Below, in pieces: positions 59,836 to 64,000 of a DNA stretch of 64,000 nt (positions are counted from its first letter, which is position 1; every line of letters begins with the position of its first letter). Where the stretch lies: positions 2,604,001 to 2,668,000 of the forward strand of contig OY969762.1 in the NCBI GenBank assembly GCA_963702835.1, read 5' to 3'. The position numbers were made by a program, and so were the translations under genes. The notes under the pieces were generated by a model that saw only the letters and a list, made by a program, of their open reading frames with translations, was not told the DNA's origin and ran no database searches. Source of the DNA: JAFGAV01 sp041479055 (lineage in GTDB: Bacteria; Acidobacteriota; Aminicenantia; Aminicenantales; JAFGAV01).

Positions 59836-60849
59836 ATGCGAATCGCGGTTGACGCCATGGGCGGAGACTACGGTCCCCGGGTGACCGTTGAAGGCGCCCT
59901 GCGTGCCGCCCATGATTTTGGACTGGAAGTGCTTCTGGTCGGCGTCCGGGACCTCATTACCGAGGAAGTCCGCCGGCTGGGCGGGCCCGAGGCCGGGGTG
60001 ACCATCGTCGACGCGCCGGAGGCCATCGGCATGAGCGAAGGGCTGCTTTCTTTCCGCCGCAAGAAACGATCCTCCATCCGCATCGGCGCCGAGTTGGTCA
60101 AGGAAGGCCGGGCCGATGCCCTGGTCAGCACCGGCAATACGGCCGCCGTGGTCAGCATCTCCCAGAAGACGCTGGGTGCCTTGCGGGGAGTGGACCGGCC
60201 GGCCCTGGCCCTGTTGGTGCCCACCCAGAAGGGCTTGACCCTGCTCATCGACGTGGGGGCCAACGCCAACTGCCGGCCCCATCACCTGGAGCAGTTCGCG
60301 GTGATGGGACGGATCTTCATGGAGAACGTGCTGGGCCTGCCCCAGCCGCGCATCGGCTTGATGAGCATCGGCGAGGAGAAGACCAAGGGCAACGAACTGA
60401 CCAAAGCCGCCTTTGAGCGGCTGGAGGCTGCGTCCCTGAACTTTATCGGCAATGTCGAGGGCAAGGATATTTATTCCGGCAAAGCCGACGTCATCGTCAG
60501 TGACGGGTTCACCGGGAACGTGGCCCTCAAGGTCTCGGAGGGCCTGGTGGAGAACATGCTGATCATGGCCCGGAGCGAAATCGCCCGCAACCTGCTGGCC
60601 AAGGTGGGCTTCTTCCTGATGCGGCGCCACCTGCGGCGCCTGTTCCGCAAGCTGGACTACGCCCAATACGGAGGCGCTCATCTCTTGGGAGTCAACGGCG
60701 TGTGCATTATCGGCCATGGCCGGTCGAACGCCACCGCCGTGCGCAACGCCGTCCGCCTGGCCCGGGAGTACGTGCGGAAGGGAGTCACCGAGAAGATCCG
60801 GAGCGAGATCGGCCGGCTGGCTCGGGTGACGGAAGGGACGAAAGCCTGA
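59836..60849 (+). CDS. plsX: Phosphate acyltransferase PlsX
   Basis: 337 residues. 'IAVDAMGGDYGPRVTVEGA' is the family start; 'SEGLLSFRRKKRSSIR', 'ALVSTGNTAAVVSIS' and 'LLIDVGANANCRPHHLEQF' are further signatures. Converts acyl-ACP to acyl-phosphate for phospholipid synthesis. It is followed by fabG, acpP and fabF, so phospholipid and fatty acid synthesis share one transcript. Confidence 0.95.
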   Translation: MRIAVDAMGGDYGPRVTVEGALRAAHDFGLEVLLVGVRDLITEEVRRLGGPEAGVTIVDAPEAIGMSEGLLSFRRKKRSSIRIGAELVKEGRADALVSTGNTAAVVSISQKTLGALRGVDRPALALLVPTQKGLTLLIDVGANANCRPHHLEQFAVMGRIFMENVLGLPQPRIGLMSIGEEKTKGNELTKAAFERLEAASLNFIGNVEGKDIYSGKADVIVSDGFTGNVALKVSEGLVENMLIMARSEIARNLLAKVGFFLMRRHLRRLFRKLDYAQYGGAHLLGVNGVCIIGHGRSNATAVRNAVRLAREYVRKGVTEKIRSEIGRLARVTEGTKA

Positions 60850-60850
60850 C

Positions 60851-61591
60851 ATGTCGCTGGAGGGGACAGTTTCAATTGTCACCGGCGCTTCGCAGGGCAT
60901 CGGCCAGGCCATTGCCCTGGAGCTGGCCGCCGCCGGCGCGGCCGTCCACCTGGTGGACATTCAGATGGAGAAACTGAATGAGGTGGCCGGCCGGGCGCGG
61001 AGCGCGGGCGGGCAGGCTTCGGTCCACGTCGCCGATGTGGCCCAGGCCGGCCAGGTCGAAGCCGTAGTCCAGGCCGTGCTGGCCGAACACAAGCGCATCG
61101 ATCATCTGGTCAACAACGCTGGAATCACCCGCGACAACCTGCTGATGCGGATGAAAGAGGAGGAGTGGGACGCCGTCCTGGAGATCAACCTCAAGGGCGC
61201 CTTCCTTTTTTCCAAAGCCGTCATCCGGCCGATGATCAGCCAGCGTTCCGGCCGGATCGTCAATATGGCCTCGGTGGTGGGCCTGATGGGCAACGCCGGC
61301 CAGGCCAACTACGCCGCCTCTAAAGCAGGACTCATCGGCTTCTCCAAATCGTTGGCCCGCGAGGTGGCCTCGCGGGGCATCACCGTGAACTGCCTGGCCC
61401 CGGGCTACATCGCCACCCCCATGACCGAGCGATTGCCCGAGGAGGTCAAGCGGGCGTTCCTGGACGTGATCCCCATGAAAAGGTTCGGCACGCCCGAAGA
61501 AGTGGCCCGGATTGTTCTGTTCCTGCTGTCGGACGCAGCGGCCTACATCACCGGACAAGTACTTGGCGTCAGCGGCGGGATGTACATGTAA
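60851..61591 (+). CDS. fabG: 3-oxoacyl-ACP reductase
   Basis: 246 residues of the SDR superfamily. 'VTGASQGIGQAIALELAAAG' is the NADPH site; the catalytic Ser lies in 'IVNMASVVGLMG' and Tyr/Lys in 'ANYAASKAGLIGFSKSLARE'. 'NNAGITRDNLLMRMKEEEWD' is typical of FabG. Starts one base after plsX ends. Confidence 0.95.
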   Translation: MSLEGTVSIVTGASQGIGQAIALELAAAGAAVHLVDIQMEKLNEVAGRARSAGGQASVHVADVAQAGQVEAVVQAVLAEHKRIDHLVNNAGITRDNLLMRMKEEEWDAVLEINLKGAFLFSKAVIRPMISQRSGRIVNMASVVGLMGNAGQANYAASKAGLIGFSKSLAREVASRGITVNCLAPGYIATPMTERLPEEVKRAFLDVIPMKRFGTPEEVARIVLFLLSDAAAYITGQVLGVSGGMYM

Positions 61592-61626
61592 ATCCCAATG
61601 TCTAAATTTGCATGAGGAGGACTGCT

Positions 61627-61875
61627 ATGCCAATGACAAGAGACGAACTGCTTTCTAAGATGCGGACCATCATCGCCGACAAGCTGAGCATCAGCGAGGA
61701 CCAGGTCAAGGAGAATGCGTCCTTCATCGAGGACCTGGGAGCCGACTCCCTGGACACCGTTGAGCTGGTCATGGCCCTGGAAGATGAGTTCGGGCTGGAC
61801 ATCCCCGACGAAGATGCCGAGAAAATGACCACGGTCGGCAAGGCCATGGACTACGTCATCAGCCACGCCAAATAA
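61627..61875 (+). CDS. acpP: Acyl carrier protein
   Basis: 82 residues from ATG 61627 (AGGAGG site; an upstream in-frame ATG at 61612 is not used). 'EDLGADSLDTVELVMALEDE' carries the phosphopantetheine Ser of the DSL motif. Four-helix bundle length is normal. It carries the growing acyl chain for FabG and FabF in the same operon. Confidence 0.97.
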   Translation: MPMTRDELLSKMRTIIADKLSISEDQVKENASFIEDLGADSLDTVELVMALEDEFGLDIPDEDAEKMTTVGKAMDYVISHAK

Positions 61876-61909
61876 AGCTTCATCCTCTCCCTACCCGTCC
61901 AGTGACGAT

Positions 61910-63175
61910 ATGAGCTCTGCTCGAGGCCCCTCTTCCGGCCGGCGAGTGGTCATCACCGGGCTTGGCCTGGCCACTCCCCTGGGCCTGGGCACGGCGGCCA
62001 ACTGGGAAGCCCTGCTCCACGGCCGCAGCGGGATTAGGCCTATCACCCGCTTTGATGTGACCCGCTATGCCACCCGCTTTGCCGGCGAGGTCAAGGGTTT
62101 CGACCCGCTCCAGTTCATCGCCCGCAAGGAGGTCCGCAAGATGGACCTCTTCATCCAATTTGCCCTGGCCGCGGCGGAGCTGGCCGTGCAGGACGCGGCC
62201 ATTCCCCGGGAGCGCCTGGCCAGCGAGCGCTGCGGGGTGTATGTCGGGTCGGGCATCGGCGGCATCGGCTCGATCGAGGAGACGCACAAGGTGCTTCTGG
62301 AGAAAGGGCCCGGCCGGGTCTCGCCCTTCTTCCTCATCCAGACCATCATCAATGAGGCCTCGGGACAGATCTCGATTCGCTTCCGGGCCAAGGGGCCTAG
62401 TTCGGCCACGGCCACGGCCTGCGCCACCAGCTCCCACTCCATCGGCGACTCTTTCCGCATCATCAGCCGGGGTGACGCGGATATCATGCTGGCCGGAGGC
62501 GCGGAAGCGCCCATCACTCCCCTCAGCCTGGCCGGGTTCAGTTCCATGAAAGCCCTCTCCGAGCGCAACGACGAGCCGGAGCGCGCCTCGAGGCCGTTTG
62601 ACGCCCAGCGCGACGGGTTCGTCCTGGCCGAGGGCGCCGGGGTTCTCATCCTGGAGGAACTGGGCGCGGCCCTGCGCCGCAACGCCCGGATCTACGCCGA
62701 GGTGGTGGGCTACGGCATGACCAGCGACGCCTTCCATGTCACTCAGCCGGCGCCCGACGGGGACGGCGCGGCCCGGGTCATGAAGGCCGCTTTGGACGAC
62801 GCCGGGGTGGACCCCTCCCTGGTGACCTATATCAACGCCCACGGCACCTCCACCCTCTTCAACGACAAGACCGAGACCCTGGCCATCAAGCGGGTCTTCG
62901 GCGGCCACGCCTACCGGATCGGCGTCAACTCCACCAAGTCCATGACCGGCCACATGCTGGGCGCCACCGGAGCCGTGGAAGCGGCCTATACCGCCCTGTG
63001 CCTCCTGCACCGGGTTATGCCCCCCACCATCAATTATGAAAATCCCGACCCCGATTGCGATTTGGACTATGTCCCCAATATCCCGCGAGCGGTGGAGGTC
63101 GTTTACGGGCTGACCAATTCCTTCGGGTTCGGCGGGACCAACGGATCCCTGCTGCTGAAACGATACGACGGCTGA
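61910..63175 (+). CDS. fabF: 3-oxoacyl-ACP synthase II
   Basis: 421 residues. 'VVITGLGLATPLGLG' start, active-site Cys in 'TATACATSSHSIGDSFRII', His in 'INAHGTSTLFNDKTET' and His in 'NSTKSMTGHMLGATGAVEA', the Cys-His-His triad of KASII. It elongates acyl-ACP. Last gene of the fatty-acid synthesis run visible here. Confidence 0.95.
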   Translation: MSSARGPSSGRRVVITGLGLATPLGLGTAANWEALLHGRSGIRPITRFDVTRYATRFAGEVKGFDPLQFIARKEVRKMDLFIQFALAAAELAVQDAAIPRERLASERCGVYVGSGIGGIGSIEETHKVLLEKGPGRVSPFFLIQTIINEASGQISIRFRAKGPSSATATACATSSHSIGDSFRIISRGDADIMLAGGAEAPITPLSLAGFSSMKALSERNDEPERASRPFDAQRDGFVLAEGAGVLILEELGAALRRNARIYAEVVGYGMTSDAFHVTQPAPDGDGAARVMKAALDDAGVDPSLVTYINAHGTSTLFNDKTETLAIKRVFGGHAYRIGVNSTKSMTGHMLGATGAVEAAYTALCLLHRVMPPTINYENPDPDCDLDYVPNIPRAVEVVYGLTNSFGFGGTNGSLLLKRYDG

Positions 63176-63234
63176 AGCCGCCGCTCGGGCTGGTTCAACT
63201 GTTTGAAGCTTCGCCCCAAGAAAAGGAGGGTGGC

Positions 63235-64000
63235 GTGAACATATTCGTCTTCGTCAAGCGCGTTCCCGACACGGAATCGAAGATCAGGGTCGACCAGGCT
63301 CAAAAAAAAATCGTCGAGGAGGGGCTGAACTTCATCCTGAACCCTTATGACGAATTCGCCTTGGAAGAAGCCCTGTGCTTGCGAGAAGCCAAGGGCGGCA
63401 AGGTCACGGCTTTTTGCGTGGGGCCGGAGGAATGCCTGACCATCTTGCGCAAATGCTTGGCCATGGGCGTCGACGAGGCTGTGCTTCTCAAGGACGCCTC
63501 TCCGGAGAGCTACGACGGCCTGCGCACGGCCCGCATCCTGGCCAAGGCCCTTCAAACAAAGTACACGGGGGCGGACCTTCTTCTTTTCGGCAAGCAGGCC
63601 ATGGGCGCGGATAATTCCCAGGTGCCGGCCATGACCGCCGAGTTGCTCGGCCTGCCCCAGGCCAACGTGGTGGTCAAGCTCCAGGTCGAAGGGAACCGGG
63701 GCACGGCCATCCGGGAGGTCGAGGGAGGCGAGGAAAAGGTGGAATTCAGCCTGCCGGCTGTGGTCAGCGCCCAGAAGGGGCTGAACGAGCCCCGCTATGA
63801 AACCCTCAGGGGCATCATGGCCGCCAAGAAGGTCCACATCCCGGTCCTGCCGGTCGAAGAGCTGGGGCTGGGGGCCGGCGAGCTGGGGGTAGGCTTGGAG
63901 GTCACGGCCATGGACCTGCCGCCGGCCCGCAAGGCGGGCCGGGTCCTGGCCGGCACGGCCGAAGAAGCGGCCCGTGAGCTGGTCCATCTTCTCCGCAGCG
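63235..64000 (+). CDS. etfB: Electron transfer flavoprotein beta subunit, N-terminal part (cut by window edge)
   Basis: Starts at GTG 63235 (AAGGAGGG site) and is open to the window end (255 codons). 'IFVFVKRVPDTESKIRVD', 'LNPYDEFALEEALCL', 'LLLFGKQAMGADNSQVPAM' and 'LPAVVSAQKGLNEPRYETL' are the EtfB signatures. With EtfA it passes electrons from acyl-CoA dehydrogenases to the quinone pool. It may start a separate operon after fabF (59-base gap). Confidence 0.9.
   Translation, partial: MNIFVFVKRVPDTESKIRVDQAQKKIVEEGLNFILNPYDEFALEEALCLREAKGGKVTAFCVGPEECLTILRKCLAMGVDEAVLLKDASPESYDGLRTARILAKALQTKYTGADLLLFGKQAMGADNSQVPAMTAELLGLPQANVVVKLQVEGNRGTAIREVEGGEEKVEFSLPAVVSAQKGLNEPRYETLRGIMAAKKVHIPVLPVEELGLGAGELGVGLEVTAMDLPPARKAGRVLAGTAEEAARELVHLLRS

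Noticed and set aside
1..64000. CRISPR arrays
   Set aside because: No regularly spaced direct repeats were seen; the dispersed repeats are palindromic and far apart.

Overview
The window is a high-GC diderm bacterial chromosome segment. It carries LPS inner-core genes (waaF, gmhB), an Mla-type lipid transport system, RND and MacAB efflux, and several lipoproteins and outer-membrane barrels. This, with a secreted Memo-AMMECR1 fusion and a SAM riboswitch ahead of metK, suggests an Acidobacteriota-like lineage, perhaps Aminicenantes. The placement is inference from gene content, not a phylogenetic result.

Layout. 0-9.6 kb (minus strand): one long gene run headed by an ECF sigma factor and its zinc-finger anti-sigma factor, followed by a CpxP/Spy-like protein, a MacA-like adaptor, the ABC ATPase and permease, two TolC-like proteins, an RND adaptor and the start of an RND pump. 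9.9-15.8 kb: secreted and accessory genes (MocA/XdhC pair, alpha/beta hydrolase, GIY-YIG protein, flavodoxin, two-CW protein, triheme cytochrome). 16.0-21.5 kb: an accessory island of truncated gene starts, a PIN/RHH toxin-antitoxin pair, a cassette-like array with attC-like hairpins and frame-disrupted small genes, and at its head a three-gene operon of two tiny HTH proteins plus a TIR-like predicted nucleotide-binding protein. That operon is the best candidate here for an undescribed (probably defence) system. 21.5-37.6 kb (minus): an M14 peptidase, then a housekeeping run read from high to low coordinates: LolB-like lipoprotein, ispE, tRNA-Gln, prs, rplY, pth, rpsF, rpsR, rplI, dnaB, mlaE, mlaF, mlaD, radA, a PIN-TRAM protein, ispD, ispF. 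38-49.6 kb: Memo-AMMECR1 fusion, FmdB-like zinc ribbon, waaF, gmhB, RelA/SpoT, rpmB, folD, two lipoproteins and a very large protease-propeller-barrel protein. 49.6-55.8 kb: DnaA-box cluster, dnaA, dnaN, SAM riboswitch, metK, a barrel protein and a GNAT. 55.8-64 kb: polA, then a promoter driving DUF177, rpmF, plsX, fabG, acpP and fabF, with an etfB start at the right edge.

Two features cut across the window. First, five otherwise well-conserved genes (dnaA, dnaB, polA, folD and the M14 peptidase) each contain exactly one single-base indel. At least the replication genes cannot all be dead in a living cell, so small assembly or sequencing indels are the simplest explanation, and frameshifts in the accessory island should be read with the same caution. 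Second, several intergenic gaps hold long imperfect inverted repeats built from shared modules. One of these is an ~86-bp hairpin present in three copies with compensatory stem changes. It looks like a dispersed palindromic (REP/MITE-like) family of this genome.
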